Source of the DNA: Nocardioides sp. dk884
GTDB taxonomy: Bacteria; Actinomycetota; Actinomycetes; Propionibacteriales; Nocardioidaceae
NCBI RefSeq assembly: GCF_009557055.1
Contig: NZ_CP045649.1
Location: forward strand, 4,191,501-4,255,500
Length of the DNA stretch: 64,000 bases
Direction: 5' to 3'
The position numbers were made by a program, and so were the translations under genes. Each line of letters starts with the position of its first letter. The first letter of the stretch is position 1. Shown in pieces: positions 51,330-59,934 of this stretch. The notes beneath the pieces were generated by a model. The model was not told the DNA's origin and searched no databases. It was given only the letters and a program-made list of their open reading frames with translations.

Positions 51330-52685
51330 GTGAGCACGTCGCCGACCCGCGCCCAGGACCGCGAGATCCTGCGCCTCGCCGTCCCCGCGTTCCTGGCCCT
51401 GGTCGCCGAGCCGCTGTTCCTGCTGGCCGACGCCGCGGTCGTCGGTCACCTCGGCACCCGCGAGCTCGCCGGGCTCGGCATCGCCGGCGCCGTGCTGCAG
51501 ACGGTGGTCGGACTGTGCGTGTTCCTCGCCTACGGCACCACCGCCAGCGTTGCGCGGCTGCTCGGCGCCGGCAACCGGCGCGCCGCGCTGGCCCAGGGCA
51601 TCGACGGCATCTGGCTGGCCGTGCTCATCGGCTCGGTCGCGACCGTGCTGGGCATGCTCCTCACTCGCCCCCTGGTGTCACTGTTCGGGGCCAGCCCGGG
51701 CGTCACCGACAACGCGGCCACCTACCTGCGCCTGGCGTTCCTCGGCACGGTCCCGCTGCTGGTGATGCTGGCCGCCACCGGGGTGCTCCGCGGGCTGCAG
51801 GACACCCGCACCCCGCTGTACGTCGCGGTCGGCGGCAACGCGCTCAACGTCGTCCTCAACGTGGTGCTCGTCCACGGCATCGGCTCCTTCGCCGGCATCG
51901 GGCTGGCCGGCTCCGCGATCGGCTCGGTCATCGCCCAGGTCGCGTGCGCCGTCGCCCTGGTCGTGGTGGTGGTCCGCGGCGCCCGCCGCGAGGGCGCCTC
52001 GCTGCGCCCGCACCCCGCCGGCATCCGGCTCGCGGCGCGGGCCGCCGTGGCCCTGGTGATCCGCACCCTCACCCTGCGCGCCGCGCTGCTCGTCACGACG
52101 TACGCCGTGACCGCCGGCGCCGCGCCCGGGGACGACGCGGTGCCGGTGGCCACCCACCAGCTGGCGATGACCCTGTGGACCTTCCTCGCCTTCGTGCTCG
52201 ACGCCATCGCCATCGCCGCCCAGGCGCTCACCGGCCGTCACCTGGGCGCCGGAGACGTGGCCAGCACCCGGGCGGTGACCCGACGGATGGTGCGGTGGGG
52301 GATCTGGTCCGGCGTCGTCACCGGGGTGCTGCTGGCCGCCGCCGGCCCGTTCCTGGGCCCGCTGTTCACCCCCGACCGCGCCGTCCACGAGGCGCTCGTG
52401 CCGGTGCTGCTGGTGGCCGCGCTGGCCCAGCCGGTCGCCGGCGTCGTGTTCGTCCTCGACGGGGTGCTGATCGGCGCCGGGGACGGCGCCTACCTCGCGC
52501 GCGCCGGCACGGTGGTGCTCCTCGCCTACGCGCCGGTGGTGCTGGTGCTCGCCGCGCTCGGCAGCGCCCTGACCTGGATCTGGGCGGCCTTCGGCGCGGT
52601 CTTCATGGGCGCGCGCCTGGTCGTGCTGCTGCACCGGGCCCGCGGGGACGCCTGGCTGGTCACCGGGTCCGCCGCCGTACGCTGA
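51330..52685 (+). CDS. MATE family efflux transporter (DinF-like)
   Basis: This 451-residue multidrug and toxin extrusion protein has 12 predicted helices. Visible MATE features are LRLAVPAFLALVAEPLFLLADAAVVGHLGTRELAGLGIAG in helix 1 and loop, GTTASVARLLGAGNRRAALAQG in helix 3 region, and ATGVLRGLQDTRTPLYVAVGGNALNVVLNVVLV. The pattern fits the DinF subgroup. The start GTG 51330 has GGAGGT 15 nt upstream, somewhat far. It is divergent from dnaB across the DnaA-box-like region. The next gene follows 6 nt after its stop. Confidence 0.93.
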   Translation: MSTSPTRAQDREILRLAVPAFLALVAEPLFLLADAAVVGHLGTRELAGLGIAGAVLQTVVGLCVFLAYGTTASVARLLGAGNRRAALAQGIDGIWLAVLIGSVATVLGMLLTRPLVSLFGASPGVTDNAATYLRLAFLGTVPLLVMLAATGVLRGLQDTRTPLYVAVGGNALNVVLNVVLVHGIGSFAGIGLAGSAIGSVIAQVACAVALVVVVVRGARREGASLRPHPAGIRLAARAAVALVIRTLTLRAALLVTTYAVTAGAAPGDDAVPVATHQLAMTLWTFLAFVLDAIAIAAQALTGRHLGAGDVASTRAVTRRMVRWGIWSGVVTGVLLAAAGPFLGPLFTPDRAVHEALVPVLLVAALAQPVAGVVFVLDGVLIGAGDGAYLARAGTVVLLAYAPVVLVLAALGSALTWIWAAFGAVFMGARLVVLLHRARGDAWLVTGSAAVR

Positions 52686-52691
52686 GCAGCC

Positions 52692-53231
52692 ATGAAGCCC
52701 CTCCAGGCCGTCGGCTGCGGCCTCCTGCTGATCCTGCTCAACGTCGTCATCGAGGGCTTCGACCTGCTGCCCAACCCGCTCGGCTGGGCGCTGGTGCTCC
52801 TCGGCGTCGTCGCGCTGCGTCCTCGCCTGAGCACCGGTACGCCGGTCCTCGTCGCGGCGATCGCGTCCGCAGCGGTGTCGGTGCCCCTGTGGATCCCCGG
52901 CGTGGCCGAGGCCGTCTCGGCGGCGGACCCCGCCCTGGGCTGGGCGCTCAGCCTGCCCCAGGTGGTCTTCACGGCACTCTTCTTCCACGCGCTGCAGGAG
53001 CTGGCGAGGGCGGCCGGCAACCACGACGCCGCGGGCTGGCTGCAGATCTGCTGGGTCGGCGCGGTCATCGTCGGCGTGCTGCCGGCGGTGCTGCTGCCGC
53101 TCGGGGTCGGCGGCCCGCTGCTCGCCCTGGCCGGGGTCTTCTCGTTGCTGGTGGGCCTGCTGCAGGTCGTGCTGTCCTTCGCCTACGCCGACCGCGCGTG
53201 GGCCCGTAGCGCGACCTCGGCTCCGCACTGA
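52692..53231 (+). CDS. hypothetical membrane protein
   Basis: The 179-residue protein has about five hydrophobic helices (roughly 5-20, 27-42, 50-68, 85-102, 118-160 as two) and few charged residues. It belongs to no family I can name. The sequence IEGFDLLPNPLGWALVLLGVVAL near the N-terminus looks conserved-type. The ATG follows 6 nt after the MATE stop, so the pair is co-transcribed. It converges with the membrane protein at 53276. Confidence 0.8.
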   Translation: MKPLQAVGCGLLLILLNVVIEGFDLLPNPLGWALVLLGVVALRPRLSTGTPVLVAAIASAAVSVPLWIPGVAEAVSAADPALGWALSLPQVVFTALFFHALQELARAAGNHDAAGWLQICWVGAVIVGVLPAVLLPLGVGGPLLALAGVFSLLVGLLQVVLSFAYADRAWARSATSAPH

Positions 53232-53275
53232 CACCTGCGGCCCTCGCACCCCGCTCGGGCACGACGACGGCGGTC

Positions 53276-54280
53276 CTACCGCTGGCCCCGTCCGGCTGAG
53301 CGACGCAGCCGCCTCCACTCCCGGGTGGCGAGGGCGCCCCACAGCAGGGTCAGGAGCACTGCCGACCAGCTGCTGCCGGGCGGAAGGGCGGTGATCGCGG
53401 CGAGAGCAGCCAGCGCCGAATAGAGCCACGCCTTGCGACGCGCCCGGTTGGTCTCGTCCACGGGAAACTGAGACGCATAGTCCTCAGGGCGGCCGAACTC
53501 CTCCTGCAGTGTCGAACCGGCCTCGACGGCATGGGCCTGCGCCTCGGCCACGATGGTGTGCACCCGCGACTCGGGCATGTCTGCCCGGAGGCGAAGCACA
53601 CCGGCCAGCACCTCGAGCCACTCATGGTCGGCACGCGGCGTGCGCCACGTGCGGGGCTCCTGCTCCGGGAGCAGGCGGTCGAGGACCTTGCCGCCCAGCG
53701 CACAGGCCAGCACCAGCAGGCCGAGGTGCCACGCACTGGCCTCAGCGGTGGGGTGGTCACGGCCCCACCCGAACAGCAGGGCGAGGCCGAGAGCCCCACC
53801 GAGCGCGACGGCCCCACCGACCGCGATCGCGACACCGACAGGACGCCGGGAGAGGGTCTTCTCCCAGGCAGTGAGCGCGGTCATGACCGTCAGCCCACCG
53901 ACGACCGGGAAGCCGACGAGTCCGAGGAGGTCGTAGTCGAGCTCCCCGCCCCGCTTGATCAGCGCCAGGGCGAGGATGACAGCCCCGAGGCCCGCGGCGA
54001 CGTACATCCCCATCACGGGGACGTCGCGCCAGCTCGCGCTCGGGTCGGGGGCCACGCAGGGCAGCCCCTGGCTCCGGCGTTCGGCGATCTGCTCCTCCGC
54101 CCACTCCCCGGGCGGACCGAAGAGACCAGTGGGGGACTCACCAGTCTGGTCGACCAGGAGGCGCGCGCGCTCGAGCATCTCGTCTCGGACAGGGGCCGCC
54201 ACGTTCGCCACCGCCAGCCGGAGGCGGGCGCTGTCAAGCCAGTGCTCGACGTCCGCGGACCGCTGATCGGCCTCGTTCAT
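53276..54280 (-). CDS. membrane protein coupled to a PadR regulator
   Basis: The 334-residue protein has a soluble helical N-terminus (VEHWLDSARLRLAVANVAAPVRDEMLERARLLVDQTGES, a permease-like DUF1700-type start), then four hydrophobic segments at about 94-110, 122-140, 148-172 and 185-205. A second soluble helical part (about 225-280) follows, with two final helices. The arrangement with an upstream PadR gene is the usual PadR-plus-membrane-protein pair, where the membrane protein is the target. The ATG overlaps the PadR stop by 4 nt. Function unknown. Confidence 0.85.
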   Translation of the reverse strand: MNEADQRSADVEHWLDSARLRLAVANVAAPVRDEMLERARLLVDQTGESPTGLFGPPGEWAEEQIAERRSQGLPCVAPDPSASWRDVPVMGMYVAAGLGAVILALALIKRGGELDYDLLGLVGFPVVGGLTVMTALTAWEKTLSRRPVGVAIAVGGAVALGGALGLALLFGWGRDHPTAEASAWHLGLLVLACALGGKVLDRLLPEQEPRTWRTPRADHEWLEVLAGVLRLRADMPESRVHTIVAEAQAHAVEAGSTLQEEFGRPEDYASQFPVDETNRARRKAWLYSALAALAAITALPPGSSWSAVLLTLLWGALATREWRRLRRSAGRGQR

Positions 54281-54642
54281 CGCGTCTCCCCCGTGCTGCT
54301 CGATCCCGGGTCGTTCTCTGCCATGGCGCACAACGTGTCCGTGAGCTGCCGCCACTGCGCCAGCTCCTCGCCCAGCCGCGCGCGGCCGGCGGCGGTGAGG
54401 TGGTACTCCCGCCTCCCGGGTCCACCCACCCCCTCCACCCAGACGGCGTTGACGCTGCCGGCCTCCTCCAACCGGTTGAGGACCGGATAGAGGGATCCGC
54501 CCTTCAGCACCCCGAAGCCCAGCGCAGCCAGCCTCTGGGCGATGGCGTATCCGTGCAGGGGTCCGACGGACAGGCTCCCCAGCACGGCTAGGTCGAGGCC
54601 GGCCCGGATCCAGGCCATCGGCCAGCGCGGAGTGTCGCTCAC
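54277..54642 (-). CDS. PadR family transcriptional regulator
   Basis: The 121-residue regulator is a minimal PadR winged helix: LDLAVLGSLSVGPLHGYAIAQRLAALGFGVLKGGSLYPVLNRLEEAGSVNAVWVEGVGGPGRREYHLTAAGRARL, then a C-terminal helix. The start GTG 54642 lies only 2 nt from a 25-bp palindrome, so the message may be leaderless and the operator close to the start. It overlaps its partner membrane protein gene by 4 nt. Confidence 0.93.
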   Translation of the reverse strand: MSDTPRWPMAWIRAGLDLAVLGSLSVGPLHGYAIAQRLAALGFGVLKGGSLYPVLNRLEEAGSVNAVWVEGVGGPGRREYHLTAAGRARLGEELAQWRQLTDTLCAMAENDPGSSSTGETR

Positions 54643-54644
54643 GT

Positions 54645-54669
54645 ATCTAAGTATGGCCGATACCTAGAT
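54645..54669. promoter_or_regulatory. 25-bp palindrome at the PadR gene start
   Basis: ATCTAAGTAT and ATACCTAGAT flank GGCCG with imperfect two-fold symmetry (left half ATCTA-N-GTAT, right half ATAC-N-TAGAT). It ends 2 nt from the GTG start of the PadR gene. It is probably the autoregulatory operator, overlapping the promoter. Confidence 0.6.
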
Positions 54670-54740
54670 CTCCCCGGATGCAAGGACCATCGACGGACAG
54701 GCCGCCACGCAGGCGCGGCATGAGGGCCACCGGGGCACGA

Positions 54741-54781
54741 CAACGGGGCCGCCCTCCCGCGAAGGGAGGACGGCCCCGTTG
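54741..54781 (-). terminator. terminator of the rpsF-ssb-rpsR-rplI operon
   Basis: Arms of 18 nt (CAACGGGGCCGCCCTCCC and its complement with one mismatch) enclose GCGAA. The stem-loop ends the ribosomal operon 26 nt after the rplI stop. Confidence 0.85.
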
Positions 54782-54806
54782 GGCGCTGCTGAGCCGGAGG
54801 CGAGCC

Positions 54807-55253
54807 TCAGGCGGGGATGACGTTCAGCGACACGGTCGCCGAGACGTCGTCGTGCAGGCGCACGGTGACGGTGTGGGCACCGAGCGACTTGATCGGGTTC
54901 TTGACCGCGATCGTGCGCTTGTCGACCTTCTCGTCGGTGGCCGCGGTCAGCGCGTTGGCGATCTCGGTGACGGAGACGGAGCCGAACAGACGGCCACCCT
55001 CACCGGCACGGACCTTGACGGGAACCGTCTGGGCCTCGAGCTTGCCCTTGATCTCGGCAGCGTGGCCGAGGTCGCGGACGGCGCGCGAGGAGCGGGCGGC
55101 CTTGATGGACTCCACGGTCTTCTCAGCACCGCGGGTCCAGCGGATCGCGACGCCGCGCGGGACGAGGTAGTTGCGGCCGTAGCCGTCCTTCACCTCGACG
55201 ACGTCGCCGGGGCCACCGAGGCCCGTGACTTCCTGGGTCAGGATGAGCTTCAT
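54807..55253 (-). CDS. rplI: 50S ribosomal protein L9
   Basis: L9 binds 23S rRNA at the base of the L1 stalk. The 148-residue protein has the family N-terminus [34 protein letters not shown], a long central helix with [18 protein letters not shown], and a C-terminal domain with [14 protein letters not shown] and [16 protein letters not shown]. Start ATG 55253. It is the last gene of the operon, 14 nt after rpsR, with a strong terminator beyond. Confidence 0.98.
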   Translation of the reverse strand: MKLILTQEVTGLGGPGDVVEVKDGYGRNYLVPRGVAIRWTRGAEKTVESIKAARSSRAVRDLGHAAEIKGKLEAQTVPVKVRAGEGGRLFGSVSVTEIANALTAATDEKVDKRTIAVKNPIKSLGAHTVTVRLHDDVSATVSLNVIPA

Positions 55254-55267
55254 CTTCCCTGATCCTC

Positions 55268-55504
55268 TCAGCGACCGGTGGACGTGTAGGGCAGGAGTGC
55301 AACCTCGCGCGCGTTCTTGACCGCGGTGGCCACGTCACGCTGGTGCTGGACGCAGTTGCCGGTCACGCGACGGGCGCGGATCTTGCCGCGGTCCGAGATG
55401 AACTTGCGGAGGAGCGTGGCGTCCTTGTAGTCGACGCCGGTCGCCTTCTCCTTGCAGAACTGGCAAACCTTCTTCTTGGGCTTGCGAATCACTGCCTTGG
55501 CCAT
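55268..55504 (-). CDS. rpsR: 30S ribosomal protein S18 (zinc-binding C+ form)
   Basis: The 78-residue S18 has [11 protein letters not shown] with a CxxC pair, a later Cys-x2-His (NCVQHQ), and the conserved [10 protein letters not shown] and RARRVTG. The cysteines mark the zinc-containing C+ form; many actinobacteria also keep a Cys-free paralogue induced on zinc starvation. The ATG has GAAAGGAAGCACC upstream. S18 pairs with S6 on the 30S platform. It lies between ssb and rplI. Confidence 0.98.
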   Translation of the reverse strand: MAKAVIRKPKKKVCQFCKEKATGVDYKDATLLRKFISDRGKIRARRVTGNCVQHQRDVATAVKNAREVALLPYTSTGR

Positions 55505-55571
55505 TGTGGTGCTTCCTTTCTAGAAGCCCGGCTGACGCCGGAATGGTTGAGGGGTGTTCAGGTGGGGTTGA

Positions 55572-56156
55572 TCAGAACGGAGGCTCGTCGGAGCCCACGC
55601 CGGGGGCGCCCCACGGGTCGTTGGCAGGAGCGCCACCGCCCGACGGACCGCCACCCTGGGGGCCAGGAGTGGCCCACGGGTCGTTGCCGGCCGCGGCAGG
55701 CTGCGGACGGGACTGCTGCTGGCCGCCACCGGAGTAGCCGCCACCCCCGCCGCCACCGGAGTAGCCGCCGCCGCCACCGCCGCCGCCCGAGCGGGAGGCC
55801 CGGGTGACCTTGGCCGTGGCGAACGCGAGCGCGGGGCCGACCTCGTCGACCTCGAGCTCCATCACGGTGCGCTTCTCGCCCTCGCGGGTCTCATAGGAGC
55901 GCTGCTTCAGGCGACCCTGCACGATCACGCGCATGCCGCGCTGAAGCGACTCGGCGACGTTCTCCGCGGCCTGACGCCACACCGAGCAGGAGAGGAACAG
56001 CGCTTCGCCGTCCTTCCACTCGTTGGTCTGACGGTCGAAGGTGCGCGGCGTCGAGGCGATCCGGAAGTTGGCCACGGCCGCACCCGAGGGGGTGAAGCGC
56101 AGCTCCGGGTCGTCGACGAGGTTGCCGACCACGGTGATGACGGTCTCGCCTGCCAT
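55572..56156 (-). CDS. ssb: single-stranded DNA-binding protein
   Basis: SSB protects single-stranded DNA and recruits partners through its acidic tip. The 194-residue protein has the OB fold ([73 protein letters not shown]-like and the [21 protein letters not shown] strand) across residues 1-115. A Gly/Gln/Pro-rich linker with [12 protein letters not shown] repeats and the C-terminal tip DEPPF follow. ATG 56156 has AGGGAGACCTC upstream. It sits between rpsF and rpsR. Confidence 0.98.
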   Translation of the reverse strand: MAGETVITVVGNLVDDPELRFTPSGAAVANFRIASTPRTFDRQTNEWKDGEALFLSCSVWRQAAENVAESLQRGMRVIVQGRLKQRSYETREGEKRTVMELEVDEVGPALAFATAKVTRASRSGGGGGGGGYSGGGGGGGYSGGGQQQSRPQPAAAGNDPWATPGPQGGGPSGGGAPANDPWGAPGVGSDEPPF

Positions 56157-56253
56157 GAGGTCTCCCTAGCTGTCGAACTGATCGGATGTCTCGCGGTCGG
56201 CACCATCGTGACCGGTGGCGCCGACATGCGGACGGGGATCATCCACAAGACGC

Positions 56254-56544
56254 TCAGTGAGCGTCGGGGCGGATGACCTTCGTGCGCAGGATGGACTCGT
56301 TGAGGGTGAGCTGGCGGTCGAACTCCTTGACCGTGGCCGGCTCGGCCTTCAGCGTGACGATGGCGTAGATGCCCTCGGCGTTCTTCTTGACCTCGTACGC
56401 CAGACGGCGACGGCCCCACACGTCCACGCTCTCGACGGTGCCACCGTCGTTGCGAATGACGTTGAGGTACTTGTCGAGGGACGGCTCGATGGTCCGCTCT
56501 TCAAGGCTGGGGTCGAGGATGACCATCACTTCGTAATCACGCAT
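56254..56544 (-). CDS. rpsF: 30S ribosomal protein S6
   Basis: S6 is the 96-residue ferredoxin-like 30S protein ([69 protein letters not shown]). It is the first gene of the rpsF-ssb-rpsR-rplI operon. ATG 56544 has GAGGAGGTGGAG upstream. The leader forms two stem-loops. The gene block matches the order in mycobacteria. Confidence 0.98.
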   Translation of the reverse strand: MRDYEVMVILDPSLEERTIEPSLDKYLNVIRNDGGTVESVDVWGRRRLAYEVKKNAEGIYAIVTLKAEPATVKEFDRQLTLNESILRTKVIRPDAH

Positions 56545-56573
56545 AGCGGTCTCCACCTCCTCTGGACTCGGCG

Positions 56574-56626
56574 GCCACGGTCTCTCCGTGGCAGGAGGGC
56601 TTTGCGTTCCCCGCACGGGTGCGGGG
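56574..56626 (-). promoter_or_regulatory. structured leader of the rpsF operon
   Basis: Two hairpins lie upstream of rpsF: GCCACGG/CCGTGGC with a 5-nt loop (56574-56592), near the ribosome-binding site, and CCCCGCAC/GTGCGGGG with a 2-nt loop (56609-56626). Ribosomal S6:S18 autoregulatory leaders are known in other bacteria, but I cannot confirm the motif here. The region beyond (to about 56826) holds no other gene. Confidence 0.45.
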
Positions 56627-56826
56627 GCCCGGTAGCGCACCAGAACCCGTCGGTGGGCAGGGCGCAGCGGACACGACAGGCTAGCAGCGCGGCGTACGGC
56701 GGTCCCAATCCTGTGGACGAGGCCCAGCACCGGTCCGGACCTGCAGCGACAGCACCTGCCGTGCGCCCTCGCGGGCGCCGCCCGGCCGGCCCCGGGGCTG
56801 TCGGCGCGGCTCCCTACGATGGGGCG

Positions 56827-57627
56827 ATGCAGATCGGAGCCCACGTCGACCAGGCCGACCCCGTCGGGGAGGCCCAGGCCCGCCAGGCGCCCCTGGTGCA
56901 GTTCTTCCTCGGCAGCCCGCAGAGCTTCAAGGGGCCCGTGTTCGAGCACCCGGGCGGCGCGGAGGGACTGCGCGCCGAGGCCGAGGCCGCCGGCGTCGAC
57001 CTCTACGTCCACGCGCCGTACATCATCAACGTCGCGACCACCAACAACCGCGTCCGCATCCCCAGCCGCAAGCTGCTCCAGCAGCACGTCGACGCCGCGG
57101 CCTCGATCGGCGCCAAGGGGCTGATCGTCCACGGCGGCCACGTCGACAAGGCCGGGGACGACCCGGAGCTGCTGGCGAAGGGCTTCGACAACTGGCGCAA
57201 GGCGATCGAGGCGACCGACCTCAAGGTCCCGCTGCTGATCGAGAACACCGCCGGCGGCGAGCACGCGATGACCCGCCACCTCGACCGGATCGCCCGGGTC
57301 TGGGAGGCGATCTCCACCGCCGAGCAGGCCGACCGGGTCGGCTTCTGCCTGGACACCTGCCACGCCCACGCCGGTGGCAACGCCCTGGAGACCGTGGTCG
57401 CCGACGTGCGCGCGATCACCGGGCGCATCGACCTGGTGCACGCCAACGACAGCCGCGACGACTTCGGCTCCGGCGCCGACCGGCACGCCAACTTCGGGGC
57501 CGGCCGCATCGACCCCGAGCTGCTGGCCGCCGTGATCCGCGAGGCCGCGGCGCCGGTGGTCTGCGAGACCCCCGGCCCGGTCGACGCCCACCTCGCCGAC
57601 TTCGCCTGGCTGCGTGAGCGCCTGTGA
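56827..57627 (+). CDS. nfo: deoxyribonuclease IV-like (endonuclease IV/Nfo) protein
   Basis: Nfo cleaves abasic sites in DNA repair. The 266-residue TIM-barrel protein has [10 protein letters not shown] at the N-terminus, [74 protein letters not shown] and VCETPG, which are the zinc-binding and catalytic strands of the family. The start ATG 56827 is 4 nt after GGGGC. It overlaps the FemX-like gene by 4 nt. Residues are conserved for metals, but the family also has isomerase members, so assignment is by motif. Confidence 0.9.
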   Translation: MQIGAHVDQADPVGEAQARQAPLVQFFLGSPQSFKGPVFEHPGGAEGLRAEAEAAGVDLYVHAPYIINVATTNNRVRIPSRKLLQQHVDAAASIGAKGLIVHGGHVDKAGDDPELLAKGFDNWRKAIEATDLKVPLLIENTAGGEHAMTRHLDRIARVWEAISTAEQADRVGFCLDTCHAHAGGNALETVVADVRAITGRIDLVHANDSRDDFGSGADRHANFGAGRIDPELLAAVIREAAAPVVCETPGPVDAHLADFAWLRERL

Positions 57628-58832
57628 GTGCCGCGACCCCGGCCGCCGGGCTCGCCACCGGTAGCCTCGGCGCAGTGCTGACCGTGCGCGAGATCCCCGA
57701 GTCCGACCATCTGGCGTTCCTGCGTGCGCAGGCCTCCGCGTCGTTCCTGCAGACCCCGGCCTGGGGCCGGGTGAAGTCGGAGTGGCGCCGCGAGTCGCTG
57801 GGCTGGTTCGACGGCGACCGGCTGGTCGGGGCGGGCCTGGTGCTCTACCGCCAGCTGCCCAAGGTCCGCCGCTACCTCGCCTACCTGCCCGAGGGCCCGG
57901 TCATCGACTGGGCCGCCGACGACCTCGCCTCCTGGCTGGCGCCGATGACCGCCCACCTCAAGCGCCGCGGCGCCTTCGGGGTGCGGATGGGCCCGCCGGT
58001 CGTCCTACGACGCTGGAGCGCCGCGCAGGTCAAGGAGGGCATCGCCGACCCGACCGTGCGCCGCCTCGACGACATCGTGCCGCTCGAGCGCGACGGCACC
58101 GGCGCCCGCGTGGTCTCCCAGCTCGACCAGCTCGGCTGGCGCCAGCAGGTCGCCGAGGGCGGCTTCGCCGCGGGTCAGCCGCAGTACGTCTTCCAGGTCC
58201 CGCTGGTCGAGGCCGACGGCGCCCCCCGCAGCGAGGAGTCCGTGCTCGCCGGGATGAACCAGCTGTGGCGCCGCAACATCAAGAAGGCGGCCAAGGCCGG
58301 GGTCGAGGTCACCACGGTGGCCGCCGGCGCCCCGGCCCGCGAGGGCAGCCCGCTGACCGCGCTGGAGGCCTTCCACGCCCTCTACGTCCACACCGCGCAG
58401 CGCGACCACTTCACCCCGCGTCCGCTGGCGTACTTCCGCACCATGGCCGAGGCGTTGGAATCCGAGGACCCCGACCGGTTCCGCCTGCACCTGGCCCACC
58501 ACGAGGGCGACCTGGTCGCGGCCACCATCGCGATCCGCGTCGGCACCCACGCGTGGTACTCCTACGGCGCCTCCTCCACCGACAAGCGCGAGGTCCGCGG
58601 CTCCAACGCCGTGCAGTGGGCGATGATCCGCGACGCCCTCGCCGCCGGCGCGACCGTCTACGACCTGCGCGGCATCACCGACACCCTGGACGCCGAGGAC
58701 TCCCACGTCGGGCTGATCCAGTTCAAGGTCGGCACCGGCGGGCAGGCCGTCGAGTACGCCGGGGAGTGGGACCTCCCGCTCAACCGGCCGCTCTACGCCG
58801 CCTTCGACCTCTACATGAAGCGACGGGGCTGA
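57624..58832 (+). CDS. FemX/FemAB family peptidoglycan bridge aminoacyltransferase
   Basis: FemAB-type enzymes add aminoacyl residues from tRNA to the lipid II peptide. The 402-residue protein has [53 protein letters not shown] near the N-terminus, [15 protein letters not shown] in the middle (basic helix), and [48 protein letters not shown] with the double-GNAT pattern. The GTG at 57624 overlaps the nfo stop (GTGA); an in-frame GTG at 57675 is an alternative start. One nt separates it from the alanine-racemase-like gene, so the two are coupled. Peptide substrate unknown. Confidence 0.92.
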   Translation: MSAATPAAGLATGSLGAVLTVREIPESDHLAFLRAQASASFLQTPAWGRVKSEWRRESLGWFDGDRLVGAGLVLYRQLPKVRRYLAYLPEGPVIDWAADDLASWLAPMTAHLKRRGAFGVRMGPPVVLRRWSAAQVKEGIADPTVRRLDDIVPLERDGTGARVVSQLDQLGWRQQVAEGGFAAGQPQYVFQVPLVEADGAPRSEESVLAGMNQLWRRNIKKAAKAGVEVTTVAAGAPAREGSPLTALEAFHALYVHTAQRDHFTPRPLAYFRTMAEALESEDPDRFRLHLAHHEGDLVAATIAIRVGTHAWYSYGASSTDKREVRGSNAVQWAMIRDALAAGATVYDLRGITDTLDAEDSHVGLIQFKVGTGGQAVEYAGEWDLPLNRPLYAAFDLYMKRRG

Positions 58833-58833
58833 G

Positions 58834-59904
58834 ATGAGCCTGACCCTCGACGTCGACGGGCCGCGCTGGCGCGCCCACCTTCGCGCGGTCGCCGCCGCCC
58901 ACCCCGGGCTGGTCCCGGTCGCCAAGGGCAACGGCTACGGCTTCACCCTCGGCCGGCTGGCGCGCAAGGCGCAGTGGCTGGCCGACCAGGGCTACGGCGT
59001 GGACACCCTCGCGGTCGGCACCTACGACGAGCTCGAGCACGTCGCGCACCGCTTCGGCGGCTCGCTGCTGGTGCTCACCCCGTGGCGCCCCTTCGGCGTC
59101 GCCCTCCAGATCGACCCGGCGCTGGCCGACCGTGTGGTGCACACCCTCGGGCGTCCCGAGGACGTCGCCGACCTGCTCGCCCGCCAGCCCGACGCCCGCT
59201 TCGTGCTCGAGCGGATGACCAGCATGCAGCGCCACGGGCTCAGCGCCCGCGAGCTGTGGGCGGTGGCCGAGCAGCTGCGCGCCCACCCGCGGGCGCGCCT
59301 GGAGGGCGTCGCGCTGCACCTGCCGCTCGCCCAGGGCTCCCACCTCTCCGAGGTCCAGCGGCTGCTCAACGACGTGGTCGCCGCCGAGCTGCCGACCCGC
59401 ACCCTGTGGGTCAGCCACCTCACCGACGACGAGCTCGCCCAGCTCGCCACGTCGTACGCCGACTACGCCGTGCGCCCGCGCATCGGCACCGGGCTCTGGC
59501 TCGGCGACCGCGGCGCGCTGCGGGTCACCTCCACCGTGCTCGACGTGCACCCGGTCGAGCGTGGCGACTCCTTCGGCTACCGCGGCCGCACCGCGCCCAA
59601 GTCCGGGCACCTGCTCGTCGTCAGCGGCGGCACCGCCCACGGCATCGGCCTCGAGGCGCCCACCGGGGACTCCTCGATCAAGGCGCGCGCGGCCACCCTG
59701 GCCCGCGGCGGCCTCGACGCGGTCGGCTTCGTGCGCTCGCCGTTCGCCATCGACGGCAAGCAGCGGCTGTTCGCCGAGCCGCCCCACATGCAGGCCTCGA
59801 TGCTGTTCCTGCCGTCCGGCGCGCACGTGCCCGAGATCGGCGACGAGATCGACGTGCGGGTGCGGTTCACGACCACCGCCTTCGACCAAGTCGTGGTCAG
59901 CTGA
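58834..59904 (+). CDS. alanine racemase-like PLP enzyme, divergent
   Basis: The 356-residue protein has the alanine racemase N-terminal barrel signature, VPVAKGNGYGFTLGRLARKA, where Lys31 would bind PLP, and later RMTSMQRHGLS, GVALHLPLAQGSHLSEV, VSHLTDDELAQLA, RPRIGTGLWLG and GIGLEAPTGDSSIKARAATLARG. I cannot place the second catalytic Tyr of true alanine racemases. It may be a divergent racemase, a PLP-binding protein or a serine/lysine-like racemase. It is 1 nt from the FemX-like gene. Its TGA stop lies in a 14-bp triple repeat shared with the opposite gene. Confidence 0.85.
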   Translation: MSLTLDVDGPRWRAHLRAVAAAHPGLVPVAKGNGYGFTLGRLARKAQWLADQGYGVDTLAVGTYDELEHVAHRFGGSLLVLTPWRPFGVALQIDPALADRVVHTLGRPEDVADLLARQPDARFVLERMTSMQRHGLSARELWAVAEQLRAHPRARLEGVALHLPLAQGSHLSEVQRLLNDVVAAELPTRTLWVSHLTDDELAQLATSYADYAVRPRIGTGLWLGDRGALRVTSTVLDVHPVERGDSFGYRGRTAPKSGHLLVVSGGTAHGIGLEAPTGDSSIKARAATLARGGLDAVGFVRSPFAIDGKQRLFAEPPHMQASMLFLPSGAHVPEIGDEIDVRVRFTTTAFDQVVVS

Positions 59905-59934
59905 GCGTGGTCAGCTGAGCGTCGTCAGCTGAGC
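59893..59934. repeat. 14-bp tandem repeat, three copies
   Basis: GTGGTCAGCTGAGC occurs at 59893-59906 and 59907-59920; the third unit (59921-59934) has one change (GTCGTC). Each unit holds the palindrome TCAGCTGA, which contains a TGA stop on either strand. The first unit supplies the stop of the racemase-like gene and the third the stop of the GT87 gene. Confidence 0.9.

Noticed and set aside
56545-56690. Firm call of the S6:S18 autoregulatory RNA
   Set aside because: Two hairpins are visible, but I cannot match the defined bulge and loop residues of the motif; listed only as a structured leader.
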